Part shown: piece by piece, positions 1 to 6,987 of the stretch | How the letters are laid out: each line of letters begins with the position of its first letter | Numbering within the stretch: the stretch's first letter is position 1 | Position numbers and translations under genes: made by a program | Origin: CAIUGU01 sp040080215 | Lineage (GTDB): Bacteria > Pseudomonadota > Gammaproteobacteria > Steroidobacterales > Steroidobacteraceae | Direction: 5' to 3' | Assembly: GCA_040080215.1 (NCBI GenBank) | Contig: JBEBIT010000090.1 | Location: 1 to 11,019 of the forward strand | Length of the DNA stretch: 11,019 nt | Notes under the pieces: generated by a model | What the model saw: the letters and a program-made list of their open reading frames with translations, nothing else | What the model was told of the DNA's origin: nothing | Database searches by the model: none

Positions 1-1499
1 CCGCCATTCTGCTTGCCCGACCCCTCGGCGTTGCCGTTGCCGTCACCCTGTCCGCTGCCGTTGCCGTTCTCCTTGCCCGCTCCCGCGCCTTGCTCGGAAC
101 CCGCACCACCTGCGCCTGCGGGATCGGTTCCCCCGGCGCCGGCACCCGAGCCGTTACCACGGGCCTGGGCCAGCACCGCCTGTTCCTTGCGCAGGTGACC
201 GTCGAAAACGCGGAAGGTTTCTTCGATGCGGCGATTGATGTCGGCGCGTTGCTCATCCGAGGTCATCGGGCCGCTGCCCGCGCCGCCGGTTCCTGCGCCA
301 GCGCGGCCAGCTGGGCTACCGGCGTTGCCGGCTCTGCCACCTGCTCCTGCCGTACCCGTCGTACCCGCACTGCCGCCCTCATTGCCTGCTCCGCCGCCAC
401 CTGCAGAAGGAGCACCGCCCGCCGCCGAGGCGCCAGCCGATCCACCCTGACTACCTTGACTACCCTGGCTGCCTTGGCCACCTTGACCGCCGGACTGGCC
501 CGACTGAGATCTTGCTGCTGCGCCGCCGGGACCGCCTGCCCCGCCAGCCGCCGCACCGGCGCTGTCTCCGGCCGTCGATGCGACGCCGCCTGCGGAGCCG
601 GCACCGCCTTGACCCCCAGCGGGTCCGCCCTGTTGCCCGCTTTGCTGGCCACCTTGCTGACCACCTTGCTGGCCGGAAGAATCACTGGCTCCGCTTCCTT
701 GCGATCCTCCCGTCGCGCCGGCCGAGCCATCGCCTGACGTCGAGCTGACGCCGCCCGCTTCGGAGCCGGCACCGCCCTGTGCGCCGGTGCTGGCGAAAAT
801 GCTCTCCTGTCCTCCGCCGCTGCTCGATGAGCTGGAGGAAGGAGATGACGGAGACGAACTGCCGGATGCGCCCGCCTGTCCCGCGTCGCCCCCGGCCGAA
901 CTCGATCCTTCGCCTGGAAGACCCGCGCTTGGCAGGCCGCCGCCCCCTACGCTGGGAAATCCGGCGGAGGGGCTCGCGCTCCCGCCAGTGCCGGACGTGG
1001 GGATACCCGTCGAACCGGTCTGGCCTGGTTGACCCGACTGGCCTGACTGCCCGGCGGCACCACCCGACTGTGTCCCGGACTGCGATCCCTGCGAAGTCTG
1101 CCCGCCTGTCGCACCCGATTGTCCCGATGGCTCGGTGCCGGGCATCGCGCCGCCTGCAGAGGACGCACCGCTCGGGTCGGAAGTTGACGCCGACGTCCCC
1201 GCCGAGCCCGATGACTGCGAGGCGCTGCCCGAGGACCGGCTCGACGAGCTCGTGCTGCTACTGCTGCTGCTCGGACGACTGCCGGAACCGCTTGAGGTCG
1301 ATGACGAGGAGGACGAGGGGGAAGAGGAAGGGGACGACGAGCCCGACGACGGCGACCCGCCGGAGGACGGCATCCCGCTCGACGAGCTGCTGGATGAGGA
1401 TGAAGTGGCACAGCCCGCTGTAACGAGCAACAACCCTACGGCTGCCGCAGCGGCCGCGCGCTGCAGCTGCGCTGCTACGACGGTGGTAACTCTATCCAT
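1..1499 (-). CDS. Low-complexity Gly/Ser-rich lipoprotein (C-terminus outside window)
   Basis: The frame is open from an ATG at 1499 to the left edge without a stop: 499 codons plus two bases. Residues 1-30 form a lipoprotein signal peptide with an Ala-rich and Leu-rich core and the lipobox VTAGC, giving lipidated Cys30. Residue +2 is Ala, so outer-membrane sorting is expected. Nine Ser follow at 33-41, then a Ser-rich stretch with Pro, Gly and Thr, then several hundred residues of Gly, Ser, Ala and Gln containing GQQG and GQG/SQG repeats. The only segment that looks folded is residues 412-448, from MTSDEQRADINRR to the second RKEQ-containing half, which looks like a charged amphipathic helix. 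Gly/Asn/Ala-rich sequence then resumes. A GAAGG at 1510-1514 is a possible ribosome site, spaced 10 bases from the ATG. Opposite-strand frames here are shadows of the repetitive composition. Function unknown; a surface-exposed linker or matrix role is only a guess. The frame call is firm because lipobox and codon bias agree. Confidence 0.85.
   Translation of the reverse strand, partial: MDRVTTVVAAQLQRAAAAAAVGLLLVTAGCATSSSSSSSSSGMPSSGGSPSSGSSSPSSSPSSSSSSTSSGSGSRPSSSSSSTSSSSRSSGSASQSSGSAGTSASTSDPSGASSAGGAMPGTEPSGQSGATGGQTSQGSQSGTQSGGAAGQSGQSGQPGQTGSTGIPTSGTGGSASPSAGFPSVGGGGLPSAGLPGEGSSSAGGDAGQAGASGSSSPSSPSSSSSSSGGGQESIFASTGAQGGAGSEAGGVSSTSGDGSAGATGGSQGSGASDSSGQQGGQQGGQQSGQQGGPAGGQGGAGSAGGVASTAGDSAGAAAGGAGGPGGAAARSQSGQSGGQGGQGSQGSQGSQGGSAGASAAGGAPSAGGGGAGNEGGSAGTTGTAGAGGRAGNAGSPAGRAGAGTGGAGSGPMTSDEQRADINRRIEETFRVFDGHLRKEQAVLAQARGNGSGAGAGGTDPAGAGGAGSEQGAGAGKENGNGSGQGDGNGNAEGSGKQNG
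444..488 (-). repeat. Five 9-bp tandem units encoding GQG/SQG
   Basis: Five imperfect 9-base units lie in frame inside the low-complexity lipoprotein gene. On the minus strand they encode GQG, GQG, SQG, SQG, SQG. Units differ mainly at synonymous positions, so the amino-acid pattern is better kept than the DNA. This is a Gly-x-Gln periodicity of three residues. Changes of whole units would keep the reading frame. Confidence 0.8.
630..677 (-). repeat. Four 12-bp tandem units encoding (G/S)GQQ
   Basis: Four 12-base units in frame in the lipoprotein gene encode SGQQ, GGQQ, GGQQ and SGQQ. The central two units differ at only one base (a GGT/GGC codon). The strong similarity of the central copies suggests recent duplication or slippage. 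The unit length is a multiple of three, so copy-number change would alter length without a frameshift. Confidence 0.8.
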
Positions 1500-1535
1500 G
1501 GGGCCAGCACCTTCGGGAACGCCAACGTCCCGTCT

Positions 1536-1724
1536 CTAGAGATCCAGCAGGTTAACAGCCAGTCCACTGCGCGTGTCGGTCGAGTGTGAACCGATGAACC
1601 TGAACGCGACCTGACTTTCGCTCAGGGACCGCAGCCTGCGGATTTCGGACTTGTACGGAACCGTTTCGCGCGGGACGTAAAGTGGGATTCGCGGACCGCA
1701 CAACCACGGCATCCTGACCGTTGG
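1536..1724 (-). other. In-phase open tail after the stop of the upstream lipoprotein gene
   Basis: This 189-base stretch fills most of the gap between the two lipoprotein genes. It begins directly after the TGA at 1725-1727 and stays open in the same phase for 62 codons to a TAG at 1536-1538. An internal ATG at 1710-1712 could start a 58-residue peptide, but the upstream CAGG abuts it, which is too close for a normal ribosome site. Roughly 70% of third positions in the 58-codon part are G or C, fairly coding-like for this genome. The translation contains SESQVAFRF and ends in NLLDL; I recognise no family. It may be a lost C-terminal extension, a small coupled gene, or chance. The TAG lies in a perfect 10-base palindrome, TCTCTAGAGA (1533-1542). 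Confidence 0.25.
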
Positions 1725-2525
1725 TCAGTTCGATGCATCCTGCCCTTCGCCCACCAGGAAGGACTTGAGCTGCGCGGCCATCCGGTCGCACGCCGTATTC
1801 TGCACCGGCATGATGATCGGGATGGGCGCAATGGCCCCGATGAACACGGACGTGCCGGTGACGGCGGTCGTGACGTCACCGACGCCGATCTTGTCGCGGA
1901 GATCCCAGACCGTCGCCTGGTAGTCGGATTGCTTCTCCCACCAGCCGAGGCCGATGCAACCCGCGCCGCCGGGACCCGCACCGCACGCGACGCTGCCGCC
2001 CCCGTCGGTCTTCTTGGTGGCTCCGTCGATCCAGATGATGTAGCGCACGCCCATCGCGCTGACGCGCTCACCCACGCCCGGCCGCGCGAGCAGGGCACTC
2101 AGGCCGTCAGCATTTGCGGGGGCCTGGCTGGGCTCGAGCCAAGGGTAGAGGGCATCGACGAACTCGCCGTCGGCGTAGATCTGGAAGGGCTTGTTCGCGA
2201 GGTGGCTGCGCGGGTCCTTCGTCTTGCCCGCTTCATGGGCCGTCTCGGCTTCTGCCGAGACCTTGCGACCCACGAGCTCACGCTCCAGGCAGTCGAGAAA
2301 GGCGTTCTCGGTCCCGGCGCCTTCGAGGTGCGGCTTGGCCAGCAGGACCACCGCCTCGTTCGCGCCGATCTTGGTGGCAGCCTGGCGGTTTTCCTCGATC
2401 TTCGCCGTCATGCAGCCCGCGAGCGCCAATGCCAGGGACAGCGTAACGGCCGCGGACAGCACGCGTTTGGCCGAACGCTGCGGGGCGGCGCTTTCCGGAC
2501 AATCGGTCAGTGCGGAGTACGACAT
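1725..2525 (-). CDS. Conserved unnamed outer-membrane-type lipoprotein
   Basis: This encodes 266 residues from an ATG at 2525, with GGAG six bases upstream. A longer frame from 2645 exists but would bury the signal peptide. Residues 19-37 form a signal sequence ending in lipobox LAGC, giving lipidated Cys38; Met at +2 predicts outer-membrane anchoring. The mature part contains ENRQAATKIG, a DALYPWLEP motif, the strand-like GVRYIIWIDG, and a Cys/Gly-rich turn (ACGAGPGGAGCIGLGWW). After these come YQATVWDLRD, a Gly/Thr/hydrophobic segment with IGAIAPIPIIMP, and a final helix around ACDRMAAQLKSFL. The pattern resembles, from memory, an unnamed family of gammaproteobacterial lipoproteins in which the WDL and ACxxxAxQL elements are kept. 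No catalytic residues are evident, and a beta-rich envelope protein is my inference. It is preceded by its own promoter-like box, and the frame stays open past its stop. Confidence 0.85.
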   Translation of the reverse strand: MSYSALTDCPESAAPQRSAKRVLSAAVTLSLALALAGCMTAKIEENRQAATKIGANEAVVLLAKPHLEGAGTENAFLDCLERELVGRKVSAEAETAHEAGKTKDPRSHLANKPFQIYADGEFVDALYPWLEPSQAPANADGLSALLARPGVGERVSAMGVRYIIWIDGATKKTDGGGSVACGAGPGGAGCIGLGWWEKQSDYQATVWDLRDKIGVGDVTTAVTGTSVFIGAIAPIPIIMPVQNTACDRMAAQLKSFLVGEGQDASN

Positions 2526-2574
2526 GGGACGCTCCGTCAGGCGCAACCTAAGCGTTTCTCGGAAGAGTGGATCG

Positions 2575-2605
2575 AGTATACGCCAAGGAACTGCGGGGAA
2601 TGCCA
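2575..2605 (-). promoter_or_regulatory. Candidate sigma-70 promoter for the 1725-2525 lipoprotein gene
   Basis: Read on the minus strand, TATACT at 2575-2580 matches the -10 consensus at five of six positions. The only -35-like hexamer is TGGCAT at 2600-2605, a weak match at a long 19-base spacing. Transcription would begin near 2568, giving a leader of about 43 bases before the GGAG ribosome site. The -10 box is convincing and the -35 is not. Confidence 0.4.
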
Positions 2606-2680
2606 GCGCGCTGAACAACGATGTCGGCGCCCCGTCGCGCACCAAGATGGCCGTGAGGAAGGCTTAAGTGAAATGGAGGT

Positions 2681-2694
2681 CGCCGAGCCCGGCG
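2681..2694 (-). terminator. Weak hairpin just after the MFS stop
   Basis: CGCCG (2681-2685) and CGGCG (2690-2694) form a 5-bp GC stem with a 4-base loop directly beyond the MFS stop codon. On the minus strand it is followed by a mildly T-rich stretch (CCATTTCACTT). The stem is short and there is no true T-run, so this is at best a weak terminator. Confidence 0.25.
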
Positions 2695-3942
2695 TCAGGG
2701 TGTCCTGGTCCGCTCCACTGGCAGCGGGAAAGTCTGCATCCGTGCGAGCACCGGGAAGAGCTTCATCCAGATACCGGCCACCGCGACGCTGGCAATGCCG
2801 CCGATGACGACCGCCCTGACGACTCCCCACCAGGCCGCCGTCAAGCCGGACTCGAATTCGCCGAGCTCGTTGGAGGCGCCGATGAACACGGCACTGACAG
2901 CGCTCACCCGGCCGCGAATGGCATCCGGCGTTTCGAGCTGCACGAGCAGGTGCCGGACGTAGACACTGATCATGTCGGCTGCGCCGAGCACGACCAGCGC
3001 ACCGAGGGACAGCAGGAAGACGGTCGAGGCGCCGAACACGATGGTCGCAACGCCGAACAGCGCCACGCTGCCGAACATCCACGACCCCACGTGCCGGCTG
3101 ATGGGAACGTAGGCGATCACAAGGGCGCACAGGGACGCACCGACGCCTGGAGCCGTGCGCAGGAATCCGAGCCCGACGGGGCCGACGTGCAGGATATCGC
3201 TCGCGTAGGCAGGCAGCAGCGCCGTGGCGCCCCCGAACAACACGGCGAACAGGTCCAGTGAAATCGCACCGAGCACGACCGGCTTGGAGCGGACGAAACG
3301 CAACCCGGACAGCAACGCGTGGAGGTTGACGGGCTCTCGTTCCGCCTGGCTCCGTCCGCCGCCACGGATGCCGAGTGACATCGCGGTCGACATGAGCAGC
3401 AGAACGCCCGCCGCACCGTAGACAATCTCGGCGCCGCCCAGGAACAGCACGCCTCCCAGCACGGGACCGAGCACCGTGGCGATGTGCATGGTAGACGAGC
3501 TGAGTGCGATGGCCTGGTTGAAGTCGGACGGCGGCACGACATTCGGCAACAGCGCCTGCCCCGTCGGCATCGAGAAAGCGCGCGCGATGCCGAGCAGCAC
3601 CATCACGCCAAACACGAGCCGGATGGATTGCATGCTGGACAACGTCAGCAACAACAATGCGGTGGCGGACAGGGCCTGGATGAGGTAACAGCCGGTAACG
3701 ATGCGGCGACGGTCGAGATGATCGGCGGCGTAGCCCGCGGGAAGAATCAACAGGACGAAGGGCAGGAACTGCGACAGTCCAACCAGCCCCAGGTCGAGCG
3801 GATTGCGGGTCACCGCGTACACCTGCCAGCCCACCGCAACCGTCATCATCTGCGCGGCCAGGCTCGTCAGGAAACGGCCACTCAGCAGGAACACGAAATC
3901 GCGGTGCCTGAGCGCCCCGCTGCGCAGGCGACCCTCGCTCAT
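2695..3942 (-). CDS. MFS exporter, MFS_3/EntS-like
   Basis: This is a 415-residue inner-membrane transporter of the major facilitator superfamily, expected to have about 12 helices, close to the usual length. The N-terminus (HRDFVFLLSGRFLTSLAAQM) leads straight into helix 1. The loop between helices 2 and 3 carries GYAADHLDRRR (residues 70-80), a variant of MFS motif A. Helix 5 has the Gly/Pro-rich VLGPVLGGVLF (158-168). A charged central loop around 193-206 separates the halves. TPDAIRGRVSAVSAVF (338-353) is typical of the MFS_3 group, which includes the enterobactin exporter EntS. The start is ATG at 3942 with no clear Shine-Dalgarno. It lies 28 bases after ilvA on the same strand, so cotranscription is likely. 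Proton-driven efflux of a small molecule is inferred from the family; the substrate cannot be read from sequence, and nothing nearby makes a siderophore. Confidence 0.9.
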   Translation of the reverse strand: MSEGRLRSGALRHRDFVFLLSGRFLTSLAAQMMTVAVGWQVYAVTRNPLDLGLVGLSQFLPFVLLILPAGYAADHLDRRRIVTGCYLIQALSATALLLLTLSSMQSIRLVFGVMVLLGIARAFSMPTGQALLPNVVPPSDFNQAIALSSSTMHIATVLGPVLGGVLFLGGAEIVYGAAGVLLLMSTAMSLGIRGGGRSQAEREPVNLHALLSGLRFVRSKPVVLGAISLDLFAVLFGGATALLPAYASDILHVGPVGLGFLRTAPGVGASLCALVIAYVPISRHVGSWMFGSVALFGVATIVFGASTVFLLSLGALVVLGAADMISVYVRHLLVQLETPDAIRGRVSAVSAVFIGASNELGEFESGLTAAWWGVVRAVVIGGIASVAVAGIWMKLFPVLARMQTFPLPVERTRTP

Positions 3943-3970
3943 GAAGGCTGGACCCGCACCGACAGGACGC

Positions 3971-5491
3971 TCACGAGCCGAGGAACAGCCGGTATACGGG
4001 GTTCGTGGTCTCTTCGGTGAAGACGTACTTCAGTTCCTTGAGATGGCGCGTGAACTCCTCGTTCTCCTGCGGCGGCACCTGCACGCCGGCCAGCACGCGC
4101 CCGTAGTCGGAGCCCTGGTTGCGATAGTGGAAGAGCGTGATGTTCCAGGTGGTGCCGATCGCATTGAGGAACTTGAGTAGCGCACCCGGGCGCTCGGGAA
4201 ACTCGAAGCGGAACAGCCGCTCGTGCTCGAGCCCATGCGAGTGGCCGCCCACCATGTAGCGGACGTGCAGCTTGGCCATCTCGTTGTCGGTCATGTCGAC
4301 GACGGGATAGCCGGCGCCGGTCAGCGTACGGACCAGCTCCTCGCGCTCCTTCCTGCCCTCGGTCAACCCTACGCCAACGAAAATGCGCGCACCGGTCTCG
4401 CCGGCATGACGGTAGTTGAACTCGGTGACGCTGCGCTTGCCGAGCACTTCGCAGAACTTGAGGAAGCTGCCCTTCTGTTCGGGGATCTCCACGGCCACGA
4501 GCGCTTCACGCTGTGCACCGAGCTGGGCACGCTCGGCGACGTAGCGCAGCCGGTCGAAGTTCATGTTGGCGCCGCAATTGATCGAGACGAACGTGCGGCC
4601 GGTACAGCCTTCCCGCGCGATGTACTTCTTGATGCCAGCCACCGCGAGTGCGCCCGCCGGCTCGACGATGGTCCGGTTGTCTTCGAAGATGTCCTGGATG
4701 CCGGCGCACAACTCGTCGCTCGTCACGAGCAGGATCTCATCCACGTATTCCTGGCAGAGCTTGAAGGTTTCCTCGCCGACACGGCGCACGGCAACGCCAT
4801 CGGCAAAGATGCCGACGCGTTCCAGCGAGACCCGCTTGCCCGCCTTGAGCGACTCGTACATGCCCGCGGCATCCTCGGGTTCGACGCCGATGATGCGGAT
4901 CTTCGGGAACAGCGACTTCACGTAGGCCGCAATGCCGGCAGCCAGCCCGCCGCCGCCGATGGGAATGAAGATCGCATCGATCTCGTCCCCGGCGCGCTGC
5001 CGCAGGATCTCCATGCCGATGGTGCCCTGGCCCGCGATGACGTCCGGGTCGTCGAAAGGATGGATGAAGGTCAGTCCCCGTGCTCGCGCCACTTCGAGCG
5101 CATGGTCGTAGGCATGGTCGTAATCGTCGCCGCTCAGCACCACCTCGCCGCCCAGGTCGCGCACGGCCTGCACCTTGATCTGCGGCGTGGTCTGCGGCAT
5201 CACGATCACCGCGGGGATGCCGCGGCGCTTCGCAGCCAGCGCCACGCCCTGCGCGTGGTTGCCGGCGGAGGCGCAGATGACACCGCGGCCGGCCACCGTG
5301 GCGGACAGGTGCGCAATCCGGTTGTAGGCACCCCGCAGCTTGAAGGAGAACACCGGCTGCAGGTCTTCGCGCTTGAACAACACGGTGTTGCCGAGGCGAC
5401 GGCTGAGGCGCGGCGCGAGTTCGAGGGGCGACTCGATGGCAACGTCGTAGACGCGGGCCTTGAGGATACGTTCGAGGTAGGGGCTGGACAT
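3971..5491 (-). CDS. ilvA: Threonine ammonia-lyase (threonine deaminase), biosynthetic long form
   Basis: IlvA is a PLP enzyme (EC 4.3.1.19) that converts L-threonine to 2-oxobutanoate and ammonia, the committed step of isoleucine synthesis, in the cytosol. From the ATG at 5491 it has 506 residues, close to E. coli IlvA. The N-terminal fold-type II catalytic domain spans about 1-320. It carries FKREDLQPVFSFKLRGA with PLP lysine Lys51, the ASAGNHAQG segment near 74-83, and the tetraglycine phosphate-binding loop GGGGLA at 179-184. Two ACT-like regulatory domains follow, about 328-400 (VEIPEQKGSFLKFC) and 425-500 (FEFPERPGALLKFL, then NITLFHYRNQGSDYGRVLAG). This arrangement belongs to the isoleucine-inhibited, valine-activated biosynthetic form rather than the short catabolic TdcB. 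A TTG two codons upstream (5497) is an alternative start; neither has a good ribosome site. ilvB, encoding the next step, lies upstream on the same strand but apart. Confidence 0.96.
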   Translation of the reverse strand: MSSPYLERILKARVYDVAIESPLELAPRLSRRLGNTVLFKREDLQPVFSFKLRGAYNRIAHLSATVAGRGVICASAGNHAQGVALAAKRRGIPAVIVMPQTTPQIKVQAVRDLGGEVVLSGDDYDHAYDHALEVARARGLTFIHPFDDPDVIAGQGTIGMEILRQRAGDEIDAIFIPIGGGGLAAGIAAYVKSLFPKIRIIGVEPEDAAGMYESLKAGKRVSLERVGIFADGVAVRRVGEETFKLCQEYVDEILLVTSDELCAGIQDIFEDNRTIVEPAGALAVAGIKKYIAREGCTGRTFVSINCGANMNFDRLRYVAERAQLGAQREALVAVEIPEQKGSFLKFCEVLGKRSVTEFNYRHAGETGARIFVGVGLTEGRKEREELVRTLTGAGYPVVDMTDNEMAKLHVRYMVGGHSHGLEHERLFRFEFPERPGALLKFLNAIGTTWNITLFHYRNQGSDYGRVLAGVQVPPQENEEFTRHLKELKYVFTEETTNPVYRLFLGS

Positions 5492-5646
5492 TTGCAATAG
5501 GGATCTGATTTACATTCGGGACCCGCTTTGCGAGTCCTTCAAGTACAGTAACACGGCCATTTAGCGAGTACACCGTGGACGGTGCGGCTGGTTCGCACTG
5601 GCTCCGAGACCACAACCGCCAGGCGACCCTTGCAGAGAATCCGTTG
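5492..5646. promoter_or_regulatory. Divergent intergenic region, ilvA / Tat-PLP enzyme
   Basis: These 155 bases must hold the start signals for ilvA (minus) and the exported PLP enzyme (plus). I find no convincing sigma-70 pair on either strand; TACAGT around 5554 is a poor -10 for the plus strand. An imperfect hairpin at 5519-5537 is the main visible structure. There is no Shine-Dalgarno before ilvA. A GTG at 5575 opens the plus frame early but is not favoured as the start. Confidence 0.45.
5519..5537 (-). promoter_or_regulatory. Hairpin in the ilvA leader
   Basis: GGACCCGC and GCGAGTCC form an 8-bp stem with one mismatch around a 3-base loop. On the minus strand the hairpin ends 27 bases before the ilvA ATG. 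It has no T-run, so it is not a terminator. It could be a leader structure affecting translation or an operator-like dyad. Only the dyad is seen; a role is conjecture. Confidence 0.3.
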
Positions 5647-6978
5647 ATGACCGACAGCCCCAAGCCATTCTCCCGCCGCGATGTCCTCGCTACGTTCGGA
5701 GCCGCGGCCAGCGCTGCCTCGCTCTGGCCGGACAGGGTACCCGCAGCATCAGCGGAGTTGCCGCTGTCGTCGCGGGAGTTGTGGGAATGGGTGCGCGCCC
5801 AGCCGCTGCTGCAGGCAGGCATCGCGTACCTGGACACCGCCTCGACGGGCCCCGCCTTGAGGACTGCACTGGTCACGGAGTACCGGAACCGCGAGGCCAT
5901 CAACCTCAACTACGGTGAGTACTCACGCTCACGGCTCAGCCCGGCCGCCGTCACCCAGTTTGTCCAGCGAGTGGCCACCTTCGCGGGTGCGGAGTCCGAT
6001 GAAGTCACCTTCACGACAGGGGCGACCGAATCACTGAACCTGGTGGCGAATGGACTGCCGCTCGAACCCGGCGACGAGATCATCCTGACAACCCACGAGC
6101 ATGCGGCACACTTGCACGCCTGGCTGTTGCAGGCCCGCAGAAGGGGCCTCGTCGTGAAACAGATCGCCATGCCGGCTCCGCTCGGGAGTCCCGTCCAGAT
6201 CCTCGAAGCCTTCACTGCCGCGATCACGCCCCGCACCCGCGTGCTGGCCATGAGCCACGTGCTGTACACGGACGGCACGGTGTTGCCGGTCCGCGAACTC
6301 TGCGAACTCGCACGCTCCCGCAACATCGTGTCCGTCGTCGACGGAGCGCAGGCTTTCGGCATGCTGAATGTGCCGATCCGCGATCTCGGCTGCGACTTCT
6401 ATGCGGCCAGCCTGTCGAAATGGCTGAACGGCGGCCTCGGGATGGGCCTGCTTTACGTCCGCAGCGAATGGCTCGACCGGCTCTGGCCGCTCACCGCGGA
6501 CGGTCCGGCCGGATGGAACGAAGGCGGCAGCTTCGGGCTCGCCGACCCGGCGGATGCAGAACTGCGCTCGGGGTGGCCCGCCAGCCTGCGCAGGTTCGGC
6601 ACGAACTATCGCTCCTTCTTGCCGCTGTTCCAGGGACTGAACATCGCGTTCGACATGCAGGAAAGAATCGGGCGAGCGCGAATCGAGGCGCGGATCCGCG
6701 AGCTCGCCCTCTACGCCCAGATGAAGTTGCAGGAAATCAGGGGCATCAGTGTCGTCACGCCGATGCATCCTTCGCTGTGGGCCGGCATCCAGTCATTCAC
6801 GATTCGCGGCCAGGCCTTGAAGCCGTTGGCATCGGCACTCGCGGAAAAGGAGTCGACCGTGATCCGTCATGTCGCGCACAGCAACATCGGGTTCGAGGTA
6901 CTGCGGGTCTCGGCGCACATCTACAACGCGCACGACGAGATCGATCGCCTGGTCTACGGCCTCAAGCAGCAAATCTGA
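5647..6978 (+). CDS. Tat-exported class V aminotransferase-fold PLP enzyme
   Basis: This gene encodes 443 residues from the ATG at 5647. The start is chosen because it places SRRDVL (Arg10-Arg11) at a normal distance for a twin-arginine signal, followed by an Ala-rich h-region and an ASA cleavage site near 34-36. Starting at the GTG at 5575 would push the pair to residues 34-35. The mature enzyme has the fold-type I class V pattern: YLDTASTGP near 61-69, FTTGATESLN (122-131, cofactor phosphate loop), THEHAAHLHAW (149-159), VVDGAQAFG with Asp232 for the pyridine nitrogen, and SLSKWLNGG with Lys258 as Schiff-base lysine. All core PLP residues are present, so it should be active. The family includes isopenicillin N epimerase-like proteins, cysteine desulfurases and EgtE-like C-S lyases; the reaction here cannot be assigned. 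A folded, cofactor-loaded enzyme would suit Tat export to the periplasm. A membrane-protein gene follows after 9 bases. Confidence 0.9.
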   Translation: MTDSPKPFSRRDVLATFGAAASAASLWPDRVPAASAELPLSSRELWEWVRAQPLLQAGIAYLDTASTGPALRTALVTEYRNREAINLNYGEYSRSRLSPAAVTQFVQRVATFAGAESDEVTFTTGATESLNLVANGLPLEPGDEIILTTHEHAAHLHAWLLQARRRGLVVKQIAMPAPLGSPVQILEAFTAAITPRTRVLAMSHVLYTDGTVLPVRELCELARSRNIVSVVDGAQAFGMLNVPIRDLGCDFYAASLSKWLNGGLGMGLLYVRSEWLDRLWPLTADGPAGWNEGGSFGLADPADAELRSGWPASLRRFGTNYRSFLPLFQGLNIAFDMQERIGRARIEARIRELALYAQMKLQEIRGISVVTPMHPSLWAGIQSFTIRGQALKPLASALAEKESTVIRHVAHSNIGFEVLRVSAHIYNAHDEIDRLVYGLKQQI

Positions 6979-6987
6979 GGTTGCATC

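Noticed and set aside
1190..1410. Acidic Asp/Glu-rich plus-strand peptide segment
   Set aside because: This is the complement of the Ser-codon runs (TCG/TCC read as CGA/GGA, shifted to GAC/GAG) in the lipoprotein gene, not a separate acidic protein.
13..1539. Several plus- and minus-strand frames of 60-215 codons in the first 1.5 kb
   Set aside because: Their Arg-, Pro- or Ala-rich translations arise from reading the Gly/Ser repeat gene in wrong frames. Only the minus frame starting at 1499 has a signal peptide and lipobox.
1552..1791. 79-codon minus-strand frame overlapping the end of the lipoprotein gene
   Set aside because: It overlaps the 3' end of the real gene in another phase and has weaker third-position GC than the in-phase tail. 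No ribosome site is seen.
2526..2645. N-terminal extension of the unnamed lipoprotein to a start at 2645
   Set aside because: It would place 40 residues before a standard lipoprotein signal, overlaps the TATACT promoter candidate, and ignores the GGAG ribosome site in front of the ATG at 2525.
4223..5500. 425-codon plus-strand open frame opposite ilvA
   Set aside because: It is a shadow of a well-supported ilvA gene and has no recognisable motif or ribosome site.
5575..5646. GTG start at 5575 for the Tat-PLP enzyme
   Set aside because: It would put the twin arginines at residues 34-35, whereas the ATG at 5647 gives a normal Tat n-region. The extension has no signal character.
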